Part shown: positions 56,917 to 64,000 of the stretch, piece after piece
Position numbering within the stretch: the first letter of the stretch is position 1
Layout: every line of letters starts with the position of its first letter
Source: Streptomyces sp. NRRL S-244
GTDB lineage: Bacteria; Actinomycetota; Actinomycetes; Streptomycetales; Streptomycetaceae
Assembly: GCF_000717915.1 (NCBI RefSeq)
Contig: NZ_JOCX01000026.1
Location: 5,821 to 69,820, forward strand
Reading direction: 5' to 3'
DNA: 64,000 nt
Program-made: the position numbers and the translations under genes
The notes under the pieces: generated by a model
What the model was told of the DNA's origin: nothing
Database searches by the model: none
What the model saw: only the letters and a program-made list of their open reading frames with translations

Positions 56917-58374
56917 GTGAGTGAAACAACCGTACGCACCACCCGTCCCTCCCCGTCCGCCCCGACGGGCCGCCCGGCCACCGCGCCCGGCCCGGCCGCG
57001 ATCGGCCCGCTCGGGCTCTTCACCGTGCTGCTCGGCGCGGCTCTGCCCCTGATCGACTTCTTCATCGTCAACGTGGCGCTGCCCGCCATCGACAGCGACC
57101 TCGCGGCGGGCCCCGCCACGCTGGAACTGATCGTCGGCGGCTACGGCGTCGCGTACGCCGTGCTCCTCGTGCTCGGCGGCCGCCTCGGCGACATGGCCGG
57201 ACGGCGCCGGCTCTTCCTGATCGGCATGGCCGCCTTCGGCGTCACCTCGCTCCTCTGCGGGCTGGCACCCACCGCCTGGACCCTGGTCGGGGCGCGGGTG
57301 ACGCAGGGCGCCGCGGCCGCGCTGATGCTGCCGCAGGTGCTCGCCACCATCCAGGCGACCACCCAGGGGCCGCGCCGGGCCCGGGCGATGAGCCTGTACG
57401 GGGCCACCGCCGGTCTGTCCATGGTCGCCGGGCAGATCCTGGGCGGCGTCCTGGTCGCCGCCGACGTCGCCGGCTTCGGCTGGCGCTCGGTGTTCCTGGT
57501 CAACGTTCCGGTCGTGGTCCTCGGGCTGGTGCTCGCCACCCGTGCCGTACCGGAGACCCGCTCGGACCGGCCGGCCTCGGTCGACGTACCGGGGACGCTG
57601 CTGCTCGCCCTGTCCCTGGTGTCCCTGCTGCTGCCGCTGACCGAGGGCCGGGCCGCCGGCTGGCCGCTGTGGACGTGGGTGTCGCTCGCGGTCTTCCCGT
57701 TCGCCGCCACGGCCTTCTACCGGACCGAGCGCCGTGCCGACCGGCTCGGCCGCACCCCGCTGGTGCCCCCGAGCCTGCTGCGCCTGCAGTCGCTGCGGCG
57801 GGGCCTGGTCCTGCTGGTGCCGTTCTCGATCGGCTTCAGCGGTTTCATGTTCGTCATCGCGGTGGTCCTCCAGCAGGGCCTGCGGATGGGCCCGGTGGAG
57901 GCCGGACTGGCGCTGGTGCCGATGGCGCTGGCCTTCTTCGCGGCCTCGCTCGCCGGGCCGCGGCTGGTCGGCCGGTTCGGGAGCCGCGTCGTCACCGCGG
58001 GCGGCGTCCTCCAGGGCGTCGGCGTCACCCTGCTCCTCCTCGCCGTCCTGCGCGGATGGCCGGATCTCGGGCTGATGTCGCTGGCTCCGGGCGTGGCCGT
58101 GGCCGGCCTCGGCCAGGGGCTCCAACTGCCCGTCCTGATGCGGCTGATGCTGTCCGACGTACCGGCCGACCGGGCGGGCGTGGGCGGCGGGGTCATGATC
58201 ACCACTCAGCAGTCCGCGCTCGCCCTCGGCGTCGCGACCCTGGGCAGCCTGTTCCTCGCCCTGGTCCCGTCGGCCGGCATGCGGGACGCGCTCGCCGTCA
58301 CCCTGCTCGTCCAGCTGGGCATGATCGCCCTGACGGCACTGCTGAGCCTGCGCCTGCCGCGGGTCGTGCGGTAG
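56917..58374 (+). CDS. DHA2-type MFS multidrug transporter
   Basis: A 485-aa permease with 14 predicted helices. Helix 1 motif LLGAALPLIDFFIVNVALPAIDSDL, motif A in GGRLGDMAGRRRLFLIGMAAFGVTSL, motif C-like in AGLSMVAGQILGGVL and late helices ending VTLLVQLGMIALTALLSL are all characteristic of the DHA2/EmrB drug:proton antiporter branch. The first ~25 residues are Thr/Pro-rich. GTG 56917 is preferred although AGGGTG is ~13 bp away. It is divergent from and presumably controlled by the MmyB-like regulator. The substrate is unknown. Confidence 0.9.
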   Translation: MSETTVRTTRPSPSAPTGRPATAPGPAAIGPLGLFTVLLGAALPLIDFFIVNVALPAIDSDLAAGPATLELIVGGYGVAYAVLLVLGGRLGDMAGRRRLFLIGMAAFGVTSLLCGLAPTAWTLVGARVTQGAAAALMLPQVLATIQATTQGPRRARAMSLYGATAGLSMVAGQILGGVLVAADVAGFGWRSVFLVNVPVVVLGLVLATRAVPETRSDRPASVDVPGTLLLALSLVSLLLPLTEGRAAGWPLWTWVSLAVFPFAATAFYRTERRADRLGRTPLVPPSLLRLQSLRRGLVLLVPFSIGFSGFMFVIAVVLQQGLRMGPVEAGLALVPMALAFFAASLAGPRLVGRFGSRVVTAGGVLQGVGVTLLLLAVLRGWPDLGLMSLAPGVAVAGLGQGLQLPVLMRLMLSDVPADRAGVGGGVMITTQQSALALGVATLGSLFLALVPSAGMRDALAVTLLVQLGMIALTALLSLRLPRVVR

Positions 58375-58402
58375 TCGTGCTCCCGCCCGGCCTCACCGGC
58401 CA

Positions 58403-58433
58403 CCCCGCCCCGGGCCGCGGACCCGGGCCGGGG
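58403..58433 (+). terminator. Likely terminator after the MFS gene
   Basis: CCCGGG-N7-CCCGGG core (within CCCCGCCCCGGG...CCCGGGCCGGGG) about 30 bp past the MFS stop. It is less perfect than the others and merges with the 15-bp repeats that begin at 58431. Confidence 0.5.
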
Positions 58434-58505
58434 TGTCGCGGGGCGGGGTGTCGCGGGGCGGGGCGTCGCGGAGCTGAGCGTCAGAGGGTGGGGTGTCACG
58501 GGGCG
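58431..58505. repeat. Five 15-bp tandem repeats before the P450 gene
   Basis: GGGTGTCGCGGGGCG starts at 58431 and recurs at 58446 (exact). Diverged copies at 58461 and 58476 follow, and a near-perfect copy (GGGTGTCACGGGGCG) lies at 58491. The array is noncoding, between the MFS and P450 genes. Confidence 0.85.
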
Positions 58506-58578
58506 CATCCACTCCCGTACAGTCCGTGATGCCCGGGTCCGCCAGGGGTCGGGACCAGCGGCGAACAGGAGAAGATCC

Positions 58579-59901
58579 GTGGCCACCGAAGCCGGCTTCG
58601 ACCCCCGCCCGCCCGCTGCCCGTACGGGGCGGCCGGTCCCCGAGCTCGACCCCGCCCTCGTGGAGCGGTGGCGCTCCGAAGGGGCCGAACTGATCGATCT
58701 GCTGGTCCTGGTGCGCGAACGGCTCGGCGGGGTGGCGGTGTTCCGGCTCGGGCCGAGCCCCACGGTCCTGGTCACGGACCCCCGGGCGGTCCGGCACGTG
58801 CTGGCCCTGCACCCCGACCGGTACGTCAAACGCTCCCACCGCGCCCGCCTGTTGATCGGCGACGGCGTACTCGCCGCGACCGGCGAGGCCTGGAAGAGCC
58901 AGCGGCGGCTGCTGCAATCCCAGTTCACTGGCACCGGCATGCGCCGCTACGAGCAGCGGATCGCCGAGGCCGCCCGGGTCACCGCCGGCCGCTGGGCCGC
59001 GTACGCCCGGACCGGGCAGCCGTTCGACGTCGGCCTGGAGATGCGTCGCTTCGCCCTGGACACCATCTGGCGCTCCCTCACCGGACACCCCCTCGACGAG
59101 GGCACCGAGCGCGAACTGGGCGCCGTCGCCGCGGTGGTGGCCGCGATGCCCGAGCTGCCGGCCGACACCGCCGGCGCCCGCGAGGCCGTCGCCGCCGACC
59201 TCGCCGGGATCGACGCCGTCGCGCACTACGCCATCGAGGCCGCCCGCGGCCGCGGAGCCGGGCCCGACGGCCCGGGTCTCCTGCACCTGCTGCTCGACGC
59301 GGCCGCCACCCGCCCCGAGTACACCGACCGGCTGATCCGCGACGAGCTCGTCACCCTGCTCGTCGCCGGCCACGAGACCACCGCCACCACCCTGACCTGG
59401 CTCTACCTCCTGCTCGACCGGCACCCCGCGGCCCGCGAGGAGGCCCTCGCCGCAGGCGCCCCCGGCTCGGCGGAACGCCGCAGCGCCGTCCAGGCCCTGG
59501 TCCACGAGACGCTCCGGCTCTACCCGTCGGCATGGATCCTGCCCCGGCACGCCGCCGAGGCGGACGTCCTGACCGGCTACGCCGTCGAAGCCGGCTCCGA
59601 CGTGGTGGTCTGCCCGTACCTCACGCACCGCGACCCCGAACTGTGGCCGGACCCCGAGCGGTTCGACCCGCGCCGCTTCACCACCCCGGACGGCCGCCCG
59701 ACCCACCCCGGCGCCTACCTCCCCTTCGGCATCGGCCCGCGCGCCTGTCTCGGCCTCCGGTTCGCCCTCCGCGAGTCGACCGTCCTCCTCGAACAGCTGC
59801 TGCCGGCGCACGTCCCGGCGTTCCACTCCGTCCCCACGAAGGCCGCGTACAGCATCACCGTCCGCCCCGACGGCCCCACCCCGGCGACCCTCGACTCGTA
59901 A
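58579..59901 (+). CDS. Cytochrome P450
   Basis: A 440-aa soluble P450. I-helix oxygen motif LVAGHETTATTLTW, ETLRLYPSAWILPRHA (ExxR), DPERFDPRRF and the heme-binding FGIGPRACLGLRFALRE (Cys ligand). The W-R-L/K-S-Q-R-R-L-L-Q-S-Q-F entry sequence and long chain resemble the CYP102/CYP110-like or fatty-acid-type P450s, as opposed to the short biosynthetic CYP105s. The substrate is unknown. GTG 58579 has AGGAGA upstream. A hairpin terminator follows. A redox partner is not adjacent. Confidence 0.9.
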   Translation: MATEAGFDPRPPAARTGRPVPELDPALVERWRSEGAELIDLLVLVRERLGGVAVFRLGPSPTVLVTDPRAVRHVLALHPDRYVKRSHRARLLIGDGVLAATGEAWKSQRRLLQSQFTGTGMRRYEQRIAEAARVTAGRWAAYARTGQPFDVGLEMRRFALDTIWRSLTGHPLDEGTERELGAVAAVVAAMPELPADTAGAREAVAADLAGIDAVAHYAIEAARGRGAGPDGPGLLHLLLDAAATRPEYTDRLIRDELVTLLVAGHETTATTLTWLYLLLDRHPAAREEALAAGAPGSAERRSAVQALVHETLRLYPSAWILPRHAAEADVLTGYAVEAGSDVVVCPYLTHRDPELWPDPERFDPRRFTTPDGRPTHPGAYLPFGIGPRACLGLRFALRESTVLLEQLLPAHVPAFHSVPTKAAYSITVRPDGPTPATLDS

Positions 59902-59910
59902 AGCGTCCCT

Positions 59911-59945
59911 CCCGGACCCCGCCGGACCGGCGTCCGGGGTCCGGG
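59911..59945 (+). terminator. Terminator after the P450 gene
   Basis: A perfect 10-bp inverted repeat CCCGGACCCC (59911-59920) and GGGGTCCGGG (59936-59945) with a 15-nt loop, 10 bp after the stop at 59901. Confidence 0.8.
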
Positions 59946-59966
59946 GGTCGGGTGCGGGGTCTGGTG

Positions 59967-59989
59967 TGAAGCAGTGAATCAGTGCTTCA
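59967..59989. promoter_or_regulatory. TetR operator palindrome before tetR-acyl-CoA dehydrogenase operon
   Basis: A 23-bp palindrome: arms TGAAGCAGTG (59967-59976) and CAGTGCTTCA (59980-59989) match at 9 of 10 positions. It lies 8 bp upstream of the TetR start at 59998, so transcription and operator overlap closely. The usual form of a TetR autorepressor site. Confidence 0.75.
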
Positions 59990-59997
59990 ATCCTTCC

Positions 59998-60612
59998 ATG
60001 CCCTACCGTCGCCCGCCCTCCGTGCAGGCTCGCCTCGACGCCCGGCGCGAGCGGGTGCTCGAAGCCGCCGTCCACCTGCTCTCCCGGGAGGGGTACGGCG
60101 GCTGCTCGGTCGCCGCCATCGCCGCCGAGGCCGGGATCTCCACCGGCAGCGTGTACCAGTCGTTCTCCGGGAAGTCCGAGCTGGCCGCCGCGCTCTTCCG
60201 TACGCTCGTCGCCCGGGAGCTGGAGGCGGTGGCCGCCGCGACGGAGCGCCCGGGCGGCGCCGCGCAGCGGGTGGCCGCCGCCGTCGAGACCTTCGCGTAC
60301 CGGGCGCTGCAAGCGCCGCGCCGGGCCTTCGCCCTGCTGGCGGAGCCGGCCGACCCAGCCGTCGACACCGAACGCCTCGTCTTCCGCAGGGCGTTTCGCG
60401 ACGTGTACGCCGAACAGATCGCCGCGGGCGTGGCCTCCGGAGAACTCCCGCCGCAATCCCCGGATTTGACGGCCGCCGCGCTCGTCGGCGCGATCGCCGA
60501 AGCGCTCGTCGGGCCGCTGGCCGACGGGGACGCGGCCCCGGGGGACGTCATCCCCGGTCTGATCACCTTCACCCTGCGTGCCCTTGGAGGACACGATGCC
60601 GCAGACGCATGA
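59998..60612 (+). CDS. TetR family transcriptional regulator
   Basis: A 204-aa regulator: HTH at ~15-65 (DARRERVLEAAVHLLSREGYGGCSVAAIAAEAGISTGSVYQSFSGKSELAAALF), then a helical C-terminal domain (AFALLAEPADPAVDTERLVFRRAF). ATG 59998 has no ribosome site, consistent with a leaderless or near-leaderless transcript starting just after the palindrome; an alternative start is 59974. Its stop (60612) lies 16 bp inside the acyl-CoA dehydrogenase gene, so the pair is one operon, with the repressor first. Confidence 0.85.
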   Translation: MPYRRPPSVQARLDARRERVLEAAVHLLSREGYGGCSVAAIAAEAGISTGSVYQSFSGKSELAAALFRTLVARELEAVAAATERPGGAAQRVAAAVETFAYRALQAPRRAFALLAEPADPAVDTERLVFRRAFRDVYAEQIAAGVASGELPPQSPDLTAAALVGAIAEALVGPLADGDAAPGDVIPGLITFTLRALGGHDAADA

Positions 60613-62233
60613 GGTCACCAACCAGGTGCCTCCGCACCTCGGTTACGACGCGGCCGCCGACCCGGCCCTGCTGGAGGCGGTGGCCCGCGAGGGCGCCGAG
60701 TGGGCGATACCCGAGATCCACCGGCTCGGCATCCTCGCCGGCTCCGAACGGGCCGCGGAGTGGGGCCGCGTGGTCAACGAGAACCCGCCGGTGCTGCGCA
60801 CCCACGACCGCTACGGCCACCGGATCGACGAGGTGGAGTTCCACCCGTACTGGCACGAGCTGATGGGCACCGCCGTCTCGCACGGGCTGCACGCCGCGCC
60901 CTGGGCGGACGACCGGGCCGGAGCGCACGTCGCGCGGGCGGCGAAGTTCCTCGTCTGGGGCCAGGTCGAGGCGGGCCACTCCTGCCCGGTGTCCATGACG
61001 TACGCCGCCGTACCCGCGCTGCGCGCGACCCCGGAACTCGCCGCCTGGCTGGAGCCGCTGCTCGCCTCCCGCACGTACGACTACGGACTGCGCCGGCCCG
61101 ACACCAAGCAGGGCCTGATCGCGGGCATGTCGATGACCGAGAAGCAGGGCGGCTCCGACGTACGCGCCAACACCACGACAGCCGTCCCGGCCCCGGACGG
61201 CACCTACCGGCTGACCGGGCACAAGTGGTTCACCTCCGCGCCCATGTCGGACGTCTTCCTGACGCTGGCCCAGGCCCCGGGCGGGCTGTCCTGCTTCCTG
61301 CTGCCCCGGGTGCTGCCGGACGGCAGCCGCAACCGGCTGCTGCTCCAGCGCCTCAAGGACAAGCTCGGCAACCGGTCCAACGCCTCCGCCGAGATCGAGT
61401 ACGACGAGGCCTTCGGCTGGCTGGTGGGGGAGGAGGGGCGCGGCGTCGCGACGATCATCGAAATGGTCAACATGACCCGCCTCGACTGCGTGCTCGGCGG
61501 GGCCTCCGGGATGCGCCTCGGCGTCATCCGCGCCGTCCACCACGCCACGCACCGGAGGGCGTTCGGCAAGGCGCTCATCGACCAGCCCCTGATGCGCAAC
61601 GTCCTCGCCGACCTCGCCCTGGAATCCGAGGCGGCGACCGCCGTCGCCCTGCGCCTCGCGGGCGCCACGGACCGGGTCTCCCGGGGCAGTCAGGACGAGG
61701 CCCTGCTGCGCCGGCTGGGGCTGGCCGTCACCAAGTACTGGGTCTGCAAGCGCGCCCCGGGGCATGCCGCCGAAGCCCTCGAATGCCTGGGCGGCAACGG
61801 CTACATCGAGGACTCCGGCATGCCGCGCCTCTACCGGGAGGCCCCGCTGTCGTCGATCTGGGAGGGTTCCGGCAACGTCGCCGCCCTGGACTCGCTGCGG
61901 GCCATGGCCCGGCAGCCGGAGACCGTCGAGGCCTTCTTCGAGGAGGTCGGACGGGCGTCGGGCGCCGACCGGCACCTGGACGCGGCGGTGGCCGGGCTCC
62001 ACAAGCAGCTGGCCGATCCGGCCGAGGCCGAGTACCGGGCCCGGCAGCTCACCGAGACGATGGCCCTGGTCTTCCAGGCGTCCCTGCTGCTGCGCCACGC
62101 CCCGGGCGCGGTGGCCGAGGCCTTCTGCGGCTCCCGCCTGGGCGGCGAGCACGGCGGCGCGTACGGGACGCTCCCGACGGGCGTGGACACGGAAACCATC
62201 CTGGCCCGGGCCACGACCGCGACCGCCGTCTGA
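60596..62233 (+). CDS. AidB-like acyl-CoA dehydrogenase
   Basis: A 545-aa flavoprotein of the AidB branch. Characteristic: NPPVLRTHDRYGHRIDEVEFHPYWHELM, SMTEKQGGSDVRANTT, YRLTGHKWFTSAPMSDVFL, ECLGGNGYIEDSGMPRLYREAPLSSIWEGSGNVAALDSLRAM. E. coli AidB (541 aa) binds DNA and FAD and is induced in the adaptive response; actinobacterial homologues may act as acyl-CoA/isovaleryl-CoA dehydrogenases. ATG 60596 has GGAGG 5 bp upstream and overlaps the tetR stop. It is convergent with the next TetR gene. Regulation by the upstream TetR is likely. Confidence 0.88.
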   Translation: MPQTHEVTNQVPPHLGYDAAADPALLEAVAREGAEWAIPEIHRLGILAGSERAAEWGRVVNENPPVLRTHDRYGHRIDEVEFHPYWHELMGTAVSHGLHAAPWADDRAGAHVARAAKFLVWGQVEAGHSCPVSMTYAAVPALRATPELAAWLEPLLASRTYDYGLRRPDTKQGLIAGMSMTEKQGGSDVRANTTTAVPAPDGTYRLTGHKWFTSAPMSDVFLTLAQAPGGLSCFLLPRVLPDGSRNRLLLQRLKDKLGNRSNASAEIEYDEAFGWLVGEEGRGVATIIEMVNMTRLDCVLGGASGMRLGVIRAVHHATHRRAFGKALIDQPLMRNVLADLALESEAATAVALRLAGATDRVSRGSQDEALLRRLGLAVTKYWVCKRAPGHAAEALECLGGNGYIEDSGMPRLYREAPLSSIWEGSGNVAALDSLRAMARQPETVEAFFEEVGRASGADRHLDAAVAGLHKQLADPAEAEYRARQLTETMALVFQASLLLRHAPGAVAEAFCGSRLGGEHGGAYGTLPTGVDTETILARATTATAV

Positions 62234-62244
62234 ATGCCTGAGGC

Positions 62245-62291
62245 GCGGCCCGGCCGAGTGATCCGAAAGGACACTCCCTAGGCCGGGTCGC
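62245..62291. terminator. Bidirectional terminator between AidB-like and TetR genes
   Basis: GCGGCCCGGCC (62245-62255) pairs with GGCCGGGTCGC (62281-62291). An inner stem GAGTG/CACTC lies inside, with an A-rich loop. The right arm runs into the 3' end of the convergent TetR gene (stop 62278). Confidence 0.65.
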
Positions 62292-62865
62292 GTCGCGGTG
62301 CCGTGATGCGGCGTACGGCCTCGACCACCGCCGCGCGGTGCTGCGCGAGCCGCTCGGCCGCCCAGCCGGTGCCCGAATCGCCCGCCGCCGGGCCGCCCAC
62401 CGCGCCGAACCAGGCCTGGGACAGGCCCATCACCAGCGTGAGGACGTCGGCGGGGTCCAACGAGCCGTCGACGTGCCCCGCCTTCTGCGCATCCTCCACC
62501 ACCGCGATCTTGCCGCGGTAGGACTCCGCCTCCGCGTCCGTGGCCCCGGGCCGCTCCAGCTGCTTCCACAGCACGAGCCGCATCAGCGACGGCCGCGCGA
62601 CGAGGTGGTCGAACACGGCGCCCGCGTACCCCGGCAGGTCGTCGGGGCTGAACGGGACGGACTCCGAACCCGTCTCCAGCGCCCGCCGCAGGACGGCGTC
62701 GAAGAGCTGTTCCTTGTTGCCGTAGTAGACGTAGATGAGCCGCTTGTTCGCCTGCGCGGCCTCGGCGATGCGGTCGACCCGCGCGCCGGCGATGCCGTAC
62801 GCGGCGAACTCGGAGAAGGCCGCGTCGAGCAGGCGTGCCTTGGTCGCGCTGGAATCCCGTGCCAT
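62278..62865 (-). CDS. TetR family transcriptional regulator
   Basis: A 195-aa regulator. HTH: RLLDAAFSEFAAYGIAGARVDRIAEAAQANKRLIYVYYGNKEQLFDAVLRR (residues ~8-60), followed by a C-terminal ligand domain (LPGYAGAVFDHLVARPSLMRLVLWKQLERPG). ATG 62865; little ribosome signal. It is divergent from an aldo/keto reductase, and the intergenic DNA contains two similar operator-like motifs flanking a promoter (62884-62941). It is therefore probably a local repressor of both genes. Confidence 0.88.
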   Translation of the reverse strand: MARDSSATKARLLDAAFSEFAAYGIAGARVDRIAEAAQANKRLIYVYYGNKEQLFDAVLRRALETGSESVPFSPDDLPGYAGAVFDHLVARPSLMRLVLWKQLERPGATDAEAESYRGKIAVVEDAQKAGHVDGSLDPADVLTLVMGLSQAWFGAVGGPAAGDSGTGWAAERLAQHRAAVVEAVRRITAPRRDPA

Positions 62866-62883
62866 GGGCGAAGCCTAGCAAGT

Positions 62884-62941
62884 AACTATCTGGTTATTGA
62901 CATCTGGCGCGAGGTGGGTCCATAGTCAAACTATCCAGTTA
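62884..62941. promoter_or_regulatory. Paired TetR operators around an aldo/keto reductase promoter
   Basis: AACTATCTGGTTA (62884-62896) and AACTATCCAGTTA (62929-62941) are near-identical, each with dyad symmetry (AAC...GTT). Between them is a promoter: TTGACA (62897-62902), 18 bp, then CATAGT (62921-62926). Outer arms GCAAGTAACTA and TAGTTACTTGC (62878-62888, 62939-62949) form a larger inverted repeat. The promoter reads toward the plus strand, into the reductase. Confidence 0.75.
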
Positions 62942-62967
62942 GTTACTTGCGAAGAGGGAGCAGCATC

Positions 62968-63951
62968 ATGGAGATCCGCGCACTGGGCGGTCAGGGCCTC
63001 GAGGTCGGCGCCGAGGGCCTCGGCCTGATGGGCATGAGCGCCCACTACGGAGCCACCGACGAGACCGAGTCCCTCGCCACCATCGACCGCGCGCTGGAGC
63101 TCGGCGTCACCCTGCTCGACACCGCCGAGGGCTACGGCCCGTTCCTGAACGAGCAGCTCCTCGGCAAGGCGCTCGCCGGCCGCCGCGGCGCGGCCGTGGT
63201 CGCCACGAAGACGGGTGTCGAGTTCACCGACCAGGGCGCGTTCCGCGGCCACAACGCGACCCCCGAGTACATCCGCCGCTCGGCCGACCGCTCCCTGCGC
63301 CACCTCGGCACGGACCACATCGACCTGTACTACCTGCACCGGGTCGACCCGAACGTCCCGATCGAGGAGAGCGTCGGCGCCATGGCCGAGCTCGTCGCCG
63401 CCGGCAAGGTCCGCCACATCGGCCTGTGCGAGGCCGCGCCCGCCACCATCGCCCGCGCCCACGCCGTGCACCCGCTCGCCGCCGTGCAGACCGAGTACAG
63501 CCTCTTCGAGCGCGGCATCGAGTACGACGGCGTCCTCGACACCCTGCGCGAACTCGGCATCGGGCTCGTCGCGTACTCGCCGCTCGGCAGGGGCTTCCTC
63601 TCGGGCGCGATCACCACGCCGGACGACTTCGCGGCGGACGACTTCCGCCGCACGGACCCCCGCTTCCAGGGCGAGAACTTCGACCGCAACCTGGCCGTCG
63701 TGGACCAGGTCCGGCGCCTCGCCGCGGACAAGGGCGTCACCCCCTCGCAGCTGGCCCTGGCCTGGACGCTGCGCCGCGGCGCCGTGCCGATCCCGGGCAC
63801 CAAGCGCCGCCGCTACCTGGAGGAGAACGTCGCCGCGACGGCGGTGACGATCACGGACGAGGACCTGGCCGCCATCGACGCGGTGGCCCCGCACGGAGTG
63901 GTCTCCGGCGACCGCTACGCCCCGGAGCTGATGGCGTCCCTGAACGGCTGA
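62968..63951 (+). CDS. Aldo/keto reductase (AKR13-like)
   Basis: A 327-aa reductase with the complete catalytic tetrad: D51 and Y56 (LLDTAEGYGPFLNE), K81 (VATKTGVEF) and H124 (DLYYLHRVDP). VAYSPLGRGFLSG and IPGTKRRRYLEENV are standard for NADPH-linked short-chain AKRs acting on aldehydes and quinones, the family also annotated as YajO/general stress protein 69-like. GAAGAGGGAG lies 7 bp before ATG 62968. It is controlled by the divergent TetR. A 49-bp tail to the window end holds no gene. Confidence 0.92.
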   Translation: MEIRALGGQGLEVGAEGLGLMGMSAHYGATDETESLATIDRALELGVTLLDTAEGYGPFLNEQLLGKALAGRRGAAVVATKTGVEFTDQGAFRGHNATPEYIRRSADRSLRHLGTDHIDLYYLHRVDPNVPIEESVGAMAELVAAGKVRHIGLCEAAPATIARAHAVHPLAAVQTEYSLFERGIEYDGVLDTLRELGIGLVAYSPLGRGFLSGAITTPDDFAADDFRRTDPRFQGENFDRNLAVVDQVRRLAADKGVTPSQLALAWTLRRGAVPIPGTKRRRYLEENVAATAVTITDEDLAAIDAVAPHGVVSGDRYAPELMASLNG

Positions 63952-64000
63952 CCGCCCGGCCGCCCCCCGTCACCCTCGTCGGCCCCCGGCCCCCGTCGGC

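Noticed and set aside
56917..59901. A biosynthetic gene cluster around the MFS pump and P450
   Set aside because: No PKS, NRPS, terpene, RiPP or tailoring set is present; each gene has its own regulatory context.

Overview
The window is high-GC actinobacterial DNA and almost certainly comes from a Streptomyces chromosome. Codons strongly prefer G/C in the third position. GTG and occasional TTG starts are common, and several gene families are typical of Streptomyces: a rodlin, a GH19 chitinase under a DasR-type element, SpoIIE/PP2C phosphatases, DUF5302, an I36-type secreted inhibitor and LtrA. There are about 59 protein genes. I saw no rRNA, tRNA, CRISPR array, transposase or integrase. It reads as ordinary chromosome with many small accessory modules, not as a mobile island or a classical biosynthetic cluster.

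Layout, left half. 1-4200 (mostly minus strand): 5' part of a GH19 chitinase, a rodlin, DUF5302, a ketopantoate-reductase-like enzyme, a conserved hypothetical and an RpiR regulator. 4386-6218: a PP2C phosphatase and a MASE1 membrane protein. 6229-9483: a GH89 alpha-N-acetylglucosaminidase and an RDD membrane protein whose 3' end is a 15-bp tandem repeat. 9792-19634: secreted phospholipase D, dimethylargininase, a small secreted protein, an esterase, an RraA-like aldolase, an S33 tripeptidyl-aminopeptidase-like enzyme and a two-domain cell-surface protein. 19783-23556: acyl-CoA ligase, ABM monooxygenase, IclR regulator preceded by six 16-bp repeats, and a hemerythrin. 23566-25730: a cyanate-detoxification locus (LysR/CynR, divergent carbonic anhydrase and cyanase). 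25803-29968: TetR/amidase divergon, a DUF5937 regulator and an aldo-keto reductase. 30020-33011: a two-component system divergent from a PepSY-like membrane protein.

Layout, right half. 33157-35094: a tightly coupled trio of a small membrane protein with a TTA (bldA) codon, an XRE-HTH/sigma-like fusion and an unknown protein. 35125-41062: serine hydrolase, a giant HTH-nSTAND-TM-14xWD40 protein and a secreted I36-like peptide. 41365-48873: PAS-GAF-PP2C phosphatase, an endonuclease/exonuclease/phosphatase-fold enzyme, a MazG/ATP-grasp coupled pair, an NTF2-like protein, PadR/SGNH hydrolase and LtrA. 48938-52210: a second STAND-type ATPase locus with a small membrane partner, in which one reading frame is cut by an in-frame TGA. 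52288-55870: Asp/Glu racemase, a 63-aa Cys/His peptide and a HelD-type superfamily I motor. 55899-59901: MmyB-type regulator divergent from a DHA2 MFS pump, then a cytochrome P450. 59998-63951: TetR with an AidB-like acyl-CoA dehydrogenase, then another TetR divergent from an aldo-keto reductase.

The strongest candidates for something undescribed are three. They are the bldA-marked membrane/XRE-sigma/unknown trio, the split membrane-anchored STAND ATPase with its small TM partner, and the 14-WD40 nSTAND protein. Several clean regulatory elements are visible: a dre pair straddling a -35 box, TetR palindromes and OmpR-type direct repeats. Tandem repeats include stop codons at the 3' ends of two genes. 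All functional assignments come from reading motifs by eye; no database search was run.
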